Positions 1 through 7,458 of a stretch of DNA of 11,935 nt are shown piece by piece. The DNA is taken from contig JAGLDQ010000059.1 of NCBI GenBank assembly GCA_023145535.1, positions 1 to 11,935 of the forward strand, read 5' to 3'. The notes under the pieces were generated by a model, which saw only the letters and a list, made by a program, of their open reading frames with translations, did no database searches and had not been told where the DNA came from. Position 1 is the stretch's first letter. Each line of letters begins with the position of its first letter. The translations under genes and the position numbers were made by a program. This DNA comes from Cocleimonas sp. (GTDB taxonomy: Bacteria; Pseudomonadota; Gammaproteobacteria; Thiotrichales; Thiotrichaceae).

Positions 1-108
1 GTGTATGAAGATGGTGTGAAGACAGTGACCTTAAAAGGTGATCAAATAGCCGTTGATTTTCAGAAGTTGCTGGATGCCTATATTGAGCGAACCTATGCAG
101 TGCAATAA
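1..108 (+). CDS. ispG: 3' end of probable IspG (HMBPP synthase), partial
   Basis: An open frame enters from the left edge and ends at TAA (106-108), giving 35 C-terminal residues. The segment begins VYEDGVKTVTLKGD and ends in a short helix-like tail (IERTYAVQ). This resembles the C-terminus of the 4Fe-4S enzyme 4-hydroxy-3-methylbut-2-enyl diphosphate synthase of the MEP isoprenoid pathway, where a Tyr-x-Asp-Gly-Val/Glu-Lys stretch followed by Leu-x-Gly-(Asp/Glu)-x-Ile is common. The cysteine ligands and the TIM-barrel lie outside the window, so the name rests on tail resemblance only. The next gene, xthA, follows on the same strand after 33 bases and may be co-transcribed. Confidence 0.55.
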   Translation: MYEDGVKTVTLKGDQIAVDFQKLLDAYIERTYAVQ

Positions 109-141
109 AAAAATCTAACCACAGAATACACGGAAGAAAAA

Positions 142-918
142 ATGAAAAATTTTAAAGTGGCAACATGGAATGTTAACTCTCTACGGGTGCGCCTTGAGCA
201 GGTGATTAAATGGTTAGCCGCAGAACAGCCTGATGTGTTAGTCCTACAAGAAACTAAATTGACTGATGATCAATTTCCTAAAGAGGATATTAAAGCGGCA
301 GGCTATCACGTCGTTTTTTCGGGGCAAAAAACGTATAACGGCGTTGCAATTCTGAGTAAAATTAAGCCAGAAGATACCCTCATGGATATTCCCAAGTTGG
401 ATGATCCACAACGGCGTATTTTAGCGGCAACGATTAAGGGTATACGTATTCTTAATTTGTATGTGGTGAATGGCTCGGAGGTAGGCTCAGATAAGTATGA
501 CTACAAACTAGATTGGATTAGCAAAGTCACGGATTGGGTTGCAGAGCAGCGTAAACAACACCAAAAATTTATTATTCTGGGCGATTTTAACATTGCACCT
601 AATGATCATGATGTTCATAACCCGAAATCTTGGCATGAGCGAATTTTATGCTCTACACCCGAGCGCCAAGCCTTGAAAGATCTACTTAATTTAGGTTTTG
701 TGGATAGTTTCCGTCAATTTGAACAACAGGATAAGACATGGAGCTGGTGGGATTATCGTCGTGCAGGCTTTGAAAAAAATAGGGGGTTAAGGATTGATTT
801 AATTTTATCCAGCCATTTATTAAGTGAGCGTTGCATCGCTTGTTTTGTCGATAAAGAACCGCGCGGCTGGGAAAGACCCTCTGACCACGCACCGGTTATT
901 GCTGAATATAGAATGTAG
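142..918 (+). CDS. xthA: Exodeoxyribonuclease III (AP endonuclease)
   Basis: This 258-residue protein has the full length and motif order of the ExoIII branch of the exonuclease/endonuclease/phosphatase fold. Visible active-site elements are ATWNVNSLR at 7-15 (Asn10, Asn12), LQETKL with metal-binding Glu37, Tyr107 in NLYVVNG, GDFNIAP with Asp148 and Asn150, RIDLIL with Asp219, and SDHAPV with the catalytic Asp248-His249 pair. Enzymes of this family cut DNA 5' of abasic sites and remove 3'-blocking groups in base excision repair, in the cytoplasm. The ATG is preceded by a modest purine-rich site (GGAAG at 132-136). The gene follows the probable ispG closely and converges on nadE with 42 bases between stops. 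Confidence 0.95.
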   Translation: MKNFKVATWNVNSLRVRLEQVIKWLAAEQPDVLVLQETKLTDDQFPKEDIKAAGYHVVFSGQKTYNGVAILSKIKPEDTLMDIPKLDDPQRRILAATIKGIRILNLYVVNGSEVGSDKYDYKLDWISKVTDWVAEQRKQHQKFIILGDFNIAPNDHDVHNPKSWHERILCSTPERQALKDLLNLGFVDSFRQFEQQDKTWSWWDYRRAGFEKNRGLRIDLILSSHLLSERCIACFVDKEPRGWERPSDHAPVIAEYRM

Positions 919-960
919 GGGGTGAAATCCCATCTACAGCGCGCTAAAGAGGCATTCTGT

Positions 961-2583
961 TTATAAGTGATACCGATAATGCGAGGTAATCGGATAACGT
1001 CTATCTTTGCCAAAAGCGCGCTTAGTAATCCGTACACCAGGTGCTGATTGACGACGTTTATGTTCGTTTAGCAGCACCATATTGGCCACGCGCTGCACTG
1101 TTTCACGCGCATACCCTAGCGCAACAATCTCATCAACGCCTTTAAATTCCTCAATAAAATAGCGCAATATCGCATCTAAAATATCGTAAGGCGGTAATGA
1201 GTCTTCATCAATCTGATCAGGTGCTAATTCTGCGGAGGGTGGGCGTGTTATCACGCGGTCTGGGATAATTTCACCCTCACCGAGGCTGTTACGATAGCGT
1301 GATAAATCATAAACAAGGGTTTTAAATACATCTTTTAAAGGCGCAAAGCCACCCGCCATATCCCCATAAAGCGTGGCATAACCTACCGACATTTCACTTT
1401 TATTACCCGTTGCTAATAGCATTTTTCCTAACTTATTCGACATTGCCATGAGCAGCACACCGCGAGAGCGTGCTTGTAGATTTTCTTCGGTAACATCAGC
1501 TTCTAAGTTAACAAACTCATCGGCTAACGCATCCATAAAACGGTTAAAAATAGGTTCTATGGGAATCTCTCGATATTTTATCCCCAGCTTATTCGCCTGT
1601 TTGCGTGCATCTTGAATACTAATATCGGCGGTATAGCGAAAGGGCATCATAATCGCCTCTACATTTTCTGCACCCAGCGCATCAACGGCAATGGCTAGTG
1701 TTAGCGCAGAGTCTATTCCGCCTGATAACCCCAGCATTACCCCAGAAAAACCATTTTTATGCACATAGTCTTTTAGACCCAATACGAGTGCTTGATAAAT
1801 GTGTTTATTATTATTTGTATCAATAGGTTGGAGTGATTTTTCGGCATTTTTTAATGGTAAGTTTTGAGTGAAAACACCTGCTTTTAAGGCAGGCGCTTGA
1901 TAAATTAGCTGCCCTTTGTTATCCACAAGCAAAGATGCACCATCAAAGACTAAATCATCCTGTCCACCGACGAGATTAATATAAGCGATGGGTAAGTGGT
2001 GGGTATAAGCGCGCTCTGCCAGCAAGTCAATACGTTCTTGGGTTTTATTGGAGCGGAAAGGTGATGCATTGATCACAATAACCGCCTCAGCATTTTCTTT
2101 AGCCAAGTTTTGTATCGGCTCAGGCATCCAGATATCTTCACATATTAATAAGCCAACGCGATGCCCTGCAATGTCTACTACGGCTGTTTCAGTCCCTGCA
2201 TTAAAATAACGCTTCTCATCAAATACACGGTAATTAGGCAGATGTTGTTTGGCATACTGGGCAATAATTTCACCATTTTGCAACACACAAGCGGTGTTAT
2301 ACAGCGCGCCATTTAGCATCATCGGTGCGCCGATAATCGCGCTAATGCCATTGGTTTCTTTGGCGATGGTTTCAATGGTGCGCTTAACTTTATCAATAAA
2401 AGCAGGGCGAAATAGCAGGTCTTCAGGAGGATAGCCTGTGATCATTAGCTCAGGAAAGACCACAACATCAGCATTCTCCTGTTTAGCCTGCTCTATCGCA
2501 TCAAGGATAAGCTGGGTATTGTGTCGAAAGCTACCAACGGTAGGGTTTAGTTGGGCAATAGTAAGGGTAAGTTGTTGGCTCAT
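961..2583 (-). CDS. nadE: Glutamine-dependent NAD+ synthetase
   Basis: This 540-residue two-domain enzyme catalyses the last step of NAD synthesis, amidating nicotinate adenine dinucleotide with ATP and glutamine. The N-terminal nitrilase-type glutaminase domain (about 1-250) carries the Glu-Lys-Cys triad: Glu45 in FPELMITGYPPED, Lys112 in YAKQHLPNY and Cys148 in LICEDIW. The C-terminal synthetase domain has the ATP pyrophosphatase P-loop SGGIDS at 287-292, and further on the ATGNKSE and GDMAGGFAPLKD stretches expected of the family. Its length is normal for the bacterial glutamine-using form, so ammonia is probably channelled between domains. The ATG has no obvious Shine-Dalgarno sequence. 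It is the last gene of the leftward block and lies 199 bases after the M48 gene, with its own promoter candidate in that gap. Confidence 0.96.
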   Translation of the reverse strand: MSQQLTLTIAQLNPTVGSFRHNTQLILDAIEQAKQENADVVVFPELMITGYPPEDLLFRPAFIDKVKRTIETIAKETNGISAIIGAPMMLNGALYNTACVLQNGEIIAQYAKQHLPNYRVFDEKRYFNAGTETAVVDIAGHRVGLLICEDIWMPEPIQNLAKENAEAVIVINASPFRSNKTQERIDLLAERAYTHHLPIAYINLVGGQDDLVFDGASLLVDNKGQLIYQAPALKAGVFTQNLPLKNAEKSLQPIDTNNNKHIYQALVLGLKDYVHKNGFSGVMLGLSGGIDSALTLAIAVDALGAENVEAIMMPFRYTADISIQDARKQANKLGIKYREIPIEPIFNRFMDALADEFVNLEADVTEENLQARSRGVLLMAMSNKLGKMLLATGNKSEMSVGYATLYGDMAGGFAPLKDVFKTLVYDLSRYRNSLGEGEIIPDRVITRPPSAELAPDQIDEDSLPPYDILDAILRYFIEEFKGVDEIVALGYARETVQRVANMVLLNEHKRRQSAPGVRITKRAFGKDRRYPITSHYRYHL

Positions 2584-2618
2584 TGATGATTATTTTATGC
2601 AATTTATAAAAAGGGTAA

Positions 2619-2647
2619 GATATAGCAATGTTATTTCTGAATAGCAA
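2619..2647 (-). promoter_or_regulatory. Candidate sigma-70 promoter for nadE
   Basis: Read on the minus strand, TTGCTA (2647-2642) is followed after 17 bases by TATATC (2624-2619). Each box matches the sigma-70 consensus at 4 of 6 positions and the spacing is optimal. It would start transcription roughly 30 bases before the nadE ATG. The 199-base gap after the M48 gene makes a separate promoter plausible. This is pattern matching in AT-rich DNA and could be chance. Confidence 0.35.
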
Positions 2648-2782
2648 ACTAAAACATTCTTTGCTTTAATTGAATCTATTTATTCCTAAGCCAACCTTCC
2701 TATGGCTATATGGGATCAGCTAAAGATACGCATCGAGTCATCGTTAAAAAAGCAGGTATTAATAAGGGAAGAAAAATAAGCA

Positions 2783-3634
2783 TTACTGAGCAAGCCAAAG
2801 ACTAAATCCTTTAGGCAAAGGCTTCGTCGCTTTATCCAGAGACCACTGATTTTCTTTAGCAATCGCTTCAATGTTCTTAACGCGATTGTCTCCCAATGGG
2901 TGCGTAACAAAGAAGGTGGGTTCTTTAATTAGCTCGTCATCAGTTAAACGACTCAGCAATTGGAATAAGTCGGTTGCTCCATTAGCATGTCCATAAATTT
3001 TCACTAATGCGTTTAAGCCTTCAATATCAGAGGCGGTTTCCATATCACGGCTAAATTTTAATTGGGTATAGAGTCCAGCAGAACCCAATAAGTTGACTTC
3101 GGATTTTCCTAATAAAAACATAAATCCTGCTGAAATAGCGACAGACTGTCCAACGGAACGTATGGGATCACGGTGTTTTATATGTGCTATTTCGTGTGCA
3201 ATGACCATGCTAATGGCATTTTCATTTTTTAATTTAGAAAGTAATCCTTTATAAAGAAAGATATGCCCGCCGAGTGTGGCAAACGCATTTTCTATTTCAT
3301 CATCGACATAATGTGGATAGATTTCCATACCCGCTGGTAAATCCATTGCATCGCTAATATGGGCGGTCAGATTTTCTAAATAGAGTTGAATATCAGCGCT
3401 ATCATTTTCGCTGGCGGGAAGTTCATATTGGGAGGCTAACTGAACTTCTTTGCTGTAGGGGATGAGTGAGGCGAGGTAGTCCCCCGACTGCGCTAATAAC
3501 CATGCGCTAACAGCGAGGATAATTGCAATGGCGCTGAATAGTTTTATAAAGGTTACGATGGGGTGTGATGCAGAGGTATTAATCCCTTCTGGAATCTCAG
3601 GGTTCGTATAAAAGGTTTGCTGTTTTTTATTCAT
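2783..3634 (-). CDS. M48-family zinc metallopeptidase, membrane-anchored
   Basis: This 283-residue protein has one hydrophobic segment near the N-terminus (about 26-49, IVTFIKLFSAIAIILAV) and then a single peptidase domain. The zinc motif is VIAHEIAHIKHRD, with His147, Glu148 and His151. The third ligand is expected at Glu199 in SRDMETASD, where Asp203 is the usual companion residue. The THPLGDNRV stretch at 244-252 matches the conserved Thr-His-Pro segment near the end of M48 domains. It most likely acts at the periplasmic face of the inner membrane in envelope protein quality control, as related Oma1/LoiP/BepA-like peptidases do. There is no lipobox and no TPR region, so it is neither LoiP nor BepA proper. 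It lies 90 bases after lepB and is probably co-transcribed. Confidence 0.88.
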   Translation of the reverse strand: MNKKQQTFYTNPEIPEGINTSASHPIVTFIKLFSAIAIILAVSAWLLAQSGDYLASLIPYSKEVQLASQYELPASENDSADIQLYLENLTAHISDAMDLPAGMEIYPHYVDDEIENAFATLGGHIFLYKGLLSKLKNENAISMVIAHEIAHIKHRDPIRSVGQSVAISAGFMFLLGKSEVNLLGSAGLYTQLKFSRDMETASDIEGLNALVKIYGHANGATDLFQLLSRLTDDELIKEPTFFVTHPLGDNRVKNIEAIAKENQWSLDKATKPLPKGFSLWLAQ

Positions 3635-3672
3635 TGCTAGTACTCGTGGATAAACAATAGCGCACCGACAAC

Positions 3673-3704
3673 CCTTTGATAAACTTTGGATTGCGTATCA
3701 AAGG
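3673..3704. repeat. Nine-base inverted repeat between lepB and the M48 gene
   Basis: CCTTTGATA at 3673-3681 is perfectly complementary to TATCAAAGG at 3696-3704, with a 14-base loop. It lies inside the 90-base gap between two same-strand genes. In RNA it would make a 9-base-pair stem. No U-tract follows on either strand, so it is not a classical terminator. It could be an operator, an RNA processing site or an mRNA-stabilising hairpin that sets different levels of the two genes. The pairing is seen directly; the role is unknown. Confidence 0.6.
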
Positions 3705-3724
3705 TCACTTCAATAATGCACTCC

Positions 3725-4411
3725 CTACTTCAGCATCTCAAAAAAACGTTCCATGCGAGGTTTAAAACTCTCTTTAGTATTTAAAGAAAGTAGTATCCGT
3801 GTGGCATGACCCCGAATTTCTGAACGTGGAATGAGACCATAATAACGTGAGTCCGCACTATTATCACGGTTATCACCCATTACGAAATATTGATCTTTTG
3901 GAATAGTGACGGGGCCGTAATTTTTCATCTTAGGGTTGTAGTAGTTTGGTTTTACTTGCATGACGTGGGTTAAACGACCTAAAGACTCCAGTGCATAAAT
4001 CCCCTCTTCTTTATCACCGTCACGTAAAGGTTCTAAGATTGGATCACGTAAATTGGAGTAATTCGCAGGCTGGCCATTGATAAAGAGTTGGTTTTTCTTA
4101 ATTTCAATGATCTCACCTGGTAATCCAATAAGGCGCTTAATCATGCGCTTATCGGCTGCTTTTGAGGTGAATACAATAATCTCACCCCGTTTAGGTTCAC
4201 CTAAACGGGCTAATGAAATATCGGTAAAAGGAATTTGTAAATCATAGGCCAATTTATTTTCCCAGACGACATCCCCTTCGAGAATGGTGGGTTTCATTGA
4301 GCCTGTTGGCACAGGATGCCAATCTGCAATGGCACCACGGAAGATAAATAGAAATGAAATAAAGATTAGGAATGTTTTATTATTATTAATAATTGAAGTT
4401 AGCTTATTCAT
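3725..4411 (-). CDS. lepB: Signal peptidase I (short, one-anchor form)
   Basis: Type I signal peptidase releases exported proteins from the inner membrane by cutting after Ala-X-Ala. The catalytic serine is Ser38 in PTGSMKPTILEGD, and the general-base lysine is Lys92 in MIKRLIGLPGE. The C-terminal conserved box GDNRDNSADSRYYG begins at 179. One hydrophobic segment (about 13-29) anchors the protein, so this 228-residue enzyme lacks the second helix and the large insertion of E. coli LepB (324 residues). It sits between gshA (71 bases upstream) and an M48 peptidase gene, not beside lepA and rnc as housekeeping lepB usually does. It may therefore be a second, specialised signal peptidase, but the rest of the genome is not visible. 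Confidence 0.92.
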   Translation of the reverse strand: MNKLTSIINNNKTFLIFISFLFIFRGAIADWHPVPTGSMKPTILEGDVVWENKLAYDLQIPFTDISLARLGEPKRGEIIVFTSKAADKRMIKRLIGLPGEIIEIKKNQLFINGQPANYSNLRDPILEPLRDGDKEEGIYALESLGRLTHVMQVKPNYYNPKMKNYGPVTIPKDQYFVMGDNRDNSADSRYYGLIPRSEIRGHATRILLSLNTKESFKPRMERFFEMLK

Positions 4412-4482
4412 GATATTGGGGGCCTTATCATTGTTGTTATTATTTTTATTGGGTTAAATACTCGCGCTCTTTTTTACGAATG

Positions 4483-6063
4483 CTAGTGATCAAAGTAATG
4501 CTTGAGAAAACTATCAAAGTTTACATCATCATTGGCTTCAACTTTTTGTTGCTCTAAAATTGATTGCTCCGCTTGTTGAGTAAACTTCTTTCGGGAAGCT
4601 TCGCTCAACTCACGTTCTAAAAAGTAACGACGATGTTCATCCGATTGGCTTTGAGCAAAGTCAAAATAACTCTTGTGATTGCTCATTAGCTCATCTAACA
4701 CACGTGCTGAAGATGTGAGTTCGGGGTGATCAATAAGTTCCATTTGATGTTTTAATGCCGACACATAACAAGTATCAGTATGGACTTTATTGAGTAACTC
4801 TGCCACAGGCATCATAGCCTCTAATAATTCAGAGCCCCATGATTTAAGCGTGCATTTTTTATTATTATAGCGCAATTCAAGATTGGGTTTACGTCCAAAA
4901 TGCGCCACTAATGATTGATTCTCATCTATTTCTTGTTGTTCTTTTTTATCAATTTTAGGGCTTTGTTGCAATAGACAGAACAGCATAAAGACTTCTAAAA
5001 AGAAAAGCTGCTTATGCGTAATACCTGCGGGATGGAAGGGGTTAATATCCACCGAGCGCAACTCGACATAGCGAATACCACGTGCGCTTAACGCATCAAT
5101 GGGCTTTTCAAAACAGTCCAAAATCTGCTTAGGTCGAACCGTGCTGTAGTATTCATTTTCAATTTGCAATAAATTGGCATTTAATTGACGATATTCTCCA
5201 TCAACTTTAACACCTATTTTTTCATATGGAGCATGGGGTGTGTTAATAGCATGATGCAAACTGTCTATATAGCCTTCTATTGTGTCATAGTTAGCCTTAA
5301 TGCCCGCTTTACTCTCTTTGCGGTTGGTATAACCGATGTCACCCATGCGTAATGAGGTTCCCCACGGCTCATAATAAGTATTTTTATTATAAATTTTCAT
5401 GCTATCTAGCTTGGGAACACCGCTTAGAAAGGTTTTACAGATAGCAGGAGAGGAGCCAAATAAATAGGGGATTAACCATCCATAACGTTGAATGTTTCTA
5501 ATCATCCCCATATAGGACTGATTAATAAAGTCTTGCTCAGTGCAGTTTTGTTGATGTTCTGTTTGCTGATAAGCCGCCCAGAAGTTTTTACCAATGGAGT
5601 GATTAAAATGAATACCTGCAATGACTTGCATCATTTTTCCGTAGCGCCATGCTAATCCTTGACGATACACATGCTTCATTTTTCCGCCTGTTGAGTCTCC
5701 ATATTCCGCTATTTTAATATCATCCTCACCACGGATAATACAAGGCATACTGCTCGTCCACAGTAGTTCATCCCCTAATTGCTGATAGACAAAGGACTCA
5801 ACTTCTTGCAGAAAATCCAGCGATTTATAGCCACGATCACAAGGCGGTGTAATTAACTCTAACAGCGCTTCCGCATAATCAGTCGTAATCCAAGGATTTT
5901 TTAAGGCAGAACCTAGCACTTTAGGGTGCTCTGTTTGTGCAATATGCCCTTTTGTATCCACACGCAGGCTTTCTTTTTCTAGCCCCGTTTTCGAGTCTCT
6001 TAATAGTGCGTTAATATTGTTTGTTTCAATATTATGTAGACGTTTGTTTAGTAGGTTATACAA
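4483..6063 (-). CDS. gshA: Glutamate-cysteine ligase, class 1 (TTG start)
   Basis: This enzyme forms gamma-glutamylcysteine from glutamate, cysteine and ATP, the committed step of glutathione synthesis. At 526 residues it matches the E. coli class (518). Family segments are visible: GLEKESLRVD at 27-36, the ALKNPWITTDYAEALLELITP region around 52-72, GIHFNHS at 149-155, and YVELRSVDINPFHPAGI from 331. The start codon is TTG (6063-6061). It is supported by a GAGG Shine-Dalgarno sequence seven bases upstream, and the only nearby ATG is out of frame. The protein begins close to the conserved N-terminus, so nothing appears missing. The gene is first in the leftward block, and gshB is not in view. 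A weak start codon may keep synthesis modest. Confidence 0.95.
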   Translation of the reverse strand: MYNLLNKRLHNIETNNINALLRDSKTGLEKESLRVDTKGHIAQTEHPKVLGSALKNPWITTDYAEALLELITPPCDRGYKSLDFLQEVESFVYQQLGDELLWTSSMPCIIRGEDDIKIAEYGDSTGGKMKHVYRQGLAWRYGKMMQVIAGIHFNHSIGKNFWAAYQQTEHQQNCTEQDFINQSYMGMIRNIQRYGWLIPYLFGSSPAICKTFLSGVPKLDSMKIYNKNTYYEPWGTSLRMGDIGYTNRKESKAGIKANYDTIEGYIDSLHHAINTPHAPYEKIGVKVDGEYRQLNANLLQIENEYYSTVRPKQILDCFEKPIDALSARGIRYVELRSVDINPFHPAGITHKQLFFLEVFMLFCLLQQSPKIDKKEQQEIDENQSLVAHFGRKPNLELRYNNKKCTLKSWGSELLEAMMPVAELLNKVHTDTCYVSALKHQMELIDHPELTSSARVLDELMSNHKSYFDFAQSQSDEHRRYFLERELSEASRKKFTQQAEQSILEQQKVEANDDVNFDSFLKHYFDH

Positions 6064-6069
6064 CAGTCG

Positions 6070-6075
6070 ACCTCA
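6070..6075 (-). promoter_or_regulatory. Ribosome binding site deciding the gshA TTG start
   Basis: The minus strand reads TGAGGT here, with GAGG seven bases before the TTG at 6063-6061. That is standard spacing. The upstream ATG on the same strand (from 6081) lies in a different frame, so it cannot start gshA. Confidence 0.65.
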
Positions 6076-6098
6076 ATCATAATTAGCGGGGAACAGTG

Positions 6099-6104
6099 AT
6101 TATA
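6099..6104 (-). promoter_or_regulatory. Candidate -10 element for gshA
   Basis: The minus strand reads a consensus TATAAT at 6104-6099, about 36 bases before the gshA TTG. No convincing -35 hexamer lies 16-18 bases further upstream, so an activator or a weak -35 would be needed. The surrounding DNA is AT-rich, which raises the chance of a fortuitous match. Confidence 0.35.
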
Positions 6105-6200
6105 TCTAAATTCGGGTTGATAAGTTTACTTACCTGATGAATATAATATAAGCTATAAAATACGAACACCTAGCTCCTGTAAGCGTTGATGCATTCTCTT

Positions 6201-6229
6201 CTGCAAGGAAGGTTGAACCTGTCTATAAT
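6201..6229 (+). promoter_or_regulatory. Candidate promoter for the DUF2279-like gene, with a palindrome in the spacer
   Basis: A perfect TATAAT lies at 6224-6229, with CTGCAA (3 of 6 to TTGACA) 17 bases before it at 6201-6206. The spacer holds an 11-base palindrome, AGGTT-G-AACCT (6210-6220), placed where a bound repressor or activator would affect RNA polymerase. The gene start follows at 6268 behind TTAAGGA (6255-6261), a good Shine-Dalgarno sequence. The -10 match is strong; the operator idea is inference. Confidence 0.4.
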
Positions 6230-6267
6230 AACGGTTTATCGATGTCATTAGATCTTAAGGAAACTTC

Positions 6268-7146
6268 ATGTCCCGTATAATAAAAACAATCGCTGCCAGT
6301 TTATTGCTCGTCTCCTCTGTTTGCCACGCGGAATCAGTGCCTGATTCAAATAAAACACTCACCATTGGAGAGGCCGCAAACGAACTAAAATGGGAGTTAG
6401 GCGGGTTAACTGGCGGGATTTTATATTTAGGCTTAAAAGAGTGGGACTGGGGAAGTTCATCCTTTAAGTTTAATGATGAGGGCTGGTTTGGTATCAATAC
6501 AGGCAGTGGAGGGGCGGATAAACTAGGTCACCTCTACTCCACTTATCTAATGGATGAATTTCTAACAGAGCGCCTCTATCAAAAAACAGGTAATCTTAAA
6601 GATGCGGCATTGAAAGGTGCTATTTTTTCAGGGGGATTAATGCTACTAGTCGAAACTTTCGATGGGGTTTCCTCGGATCATGGCTTTTCCTATGAAGACC
6701 TTATTATGAATAGCACGGGTATTGGGATCTCCTATCTTAAAAATACCGTTCCAGGACTAAGAAATAAGCTGGACTTGCGGGTTGAGTATCATAAAAGTCA
6801 GGCTGATGAAGGGCATCCGATTACGGACTACACCGGCTATAACTACTCCGCCGTATTAAAACTAGGCGGGTTTAAAACATTACGAACCACGCCACTAAAA
6901 TATGTTGAACTACAGCTTGGTTACCACACAGAAGGCTTTAAAAAGGACGATCGACCTTACTTTGAAAAAAAGAAGGCTGAGTTATATGCGGGTATTGGGC
7001 TTGATTTAACAGAAGTTTTATTTAAGCCTTTGAAAAAACAGACAGATAGTGAATTGGTTGATTATGCGGATACCTTCTTCCGTTATTACCAAATGCCTGG
7101 AATTTATACCACGACTTCATTGCAAACAAGGGAGCAAAAACTTTAA
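6268..7146 (+). CDS. Secreted DUF2279-like protein, function unknown
   Basis: This 292-residue protein has a clear type I signal peptide: charged MSRIIK, a hydrophobic core, and probable cleavage after CHA at 19-21. The cysteine before His-Ala does not sit in a proper lipobox, so it is probably not a lipoprotein. Two motif-like stretches, GADKLGHLYSTYLMDEF (82-98) and FDGVSSDHGFSYEDLIMN (131-148), resemble DUF2279 (the YfiM group of predicted periplasmic proteins). The His and Asp/Glu residues there could bind metal or form a polar site next to short hydrophobic helices. The C-terminal part has alternating polar-apolar strands (VEYHKS, AVLKLGG, YVELQLGYHT, AELYAGIGLDL), so an outer-membrane barrel location is conceivable. 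The gene converges with the YcgL gene with one base between stops. Confidence 0.72.
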   Translation: MSRIIKTIAASLLLVSSVCHAESVPDSNKTLTIGEAANELKWELGGLTGGILYLGLKEWDWGSSSFKFNDEGWFGINTGSGGADKLGHLYSTYLMDEFLTERLYQKTGNLKDAALKGAIFSGGLMLLVETFDGVSSDHGFSYEDLIMNSTGIGISYLKNTVPGLRNKLDLRVEYHKSQADEGHPITDYTGYNYSAVLKLGGFKTLRTTPLKYVELQLGYHTEGFKKDDRPYFEKKKAELYAGIGLDLTEVLFKPLKKQTDSELVDYADTFFRYYQMPGIYTTTSLQTREQKL

Positions 7147-7147
7147 A

Positions 7148-7456
7148 CTAAAATCCCTGAAGACTAGCGCCTAATTCTCCATCAATATCCGAACGATAAC
7201 GATTGGGCGGCATTTGCAGGAAAAAACCATTATCTTGCAAATTACGCATCACCTCGGCGGCTTGGTAACGGAGTAATTTACGCTCCGTATTTAATATAAA
7301 CTCAAAAGTAAACTCAACCTCACCCACTAATTTTAGTAAGGAGTCTGGTACATTTTCAAACTGCTCTTTTTCAGGTAGGTATAAATACATTTCATTATTG
7401 CGCTTGCTGCGATAGACAAAGCAAGACATAGAGGATGGTAATGAGCTTTCGGACAT
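7148..7456 (-). CDS. ycgL: YcgL-domain protein
   Basis: This 102-residue protein holds a YcgL domain. CFVYRSKRNNEMYLYLPEK at 12-30 matches the opening strand pair of the family. The rest follows the same order: FENVPDSLLKLVG, a short strand region with a RKL turn at 59-61, then a helix and GFFLQMPP (77-84). The molecular function of YcgL is not established; it is a small cytosolic alpha/beta protein found mainly in Gammaproteobacteria. The ATG lies two bases after the stop of the upstream membrane-protein gene, which suggests translational coupling, and there is no good Shine-Dalgarno sequence. The internal Met10 fits the family's usual N-terminus, so the true start may be there. Confidence 0.85.
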   Translation of the reverse strand: MSESSLPSSMSCFVYRSKRNNEMYLYLPEKEQFENVPDSLLKLVGEVEFTFEFILNTERKLLRYQAAEVMRNLQDNGFFLQMPPNRYRSDIDGELGASLQGF

Positions 7457-7458
7457 AT

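Noticed and set aside
914..938. Hairpin TGTAG...CTACA with an inner GGG/CCC pairing overlapping the xthA stop codon, as a terminator between xthA and nadE
   Set aside because: The stem is interrupted and short, and no T-run follows on either strand.
753..1037. Leftward open frame across the xthA end and the nadE end
   Set aside because: It is a shadow of two well-supported genes and has no recognisable protein features.
6268..7146. DUF2279-like protein as a lipoprotein
   Set aside because: The Cys at 19 is preceded by Ser-Ser-Val, not a proper lipobox, and the Cys-His-Ala site fits signal peptidase I cleavage.
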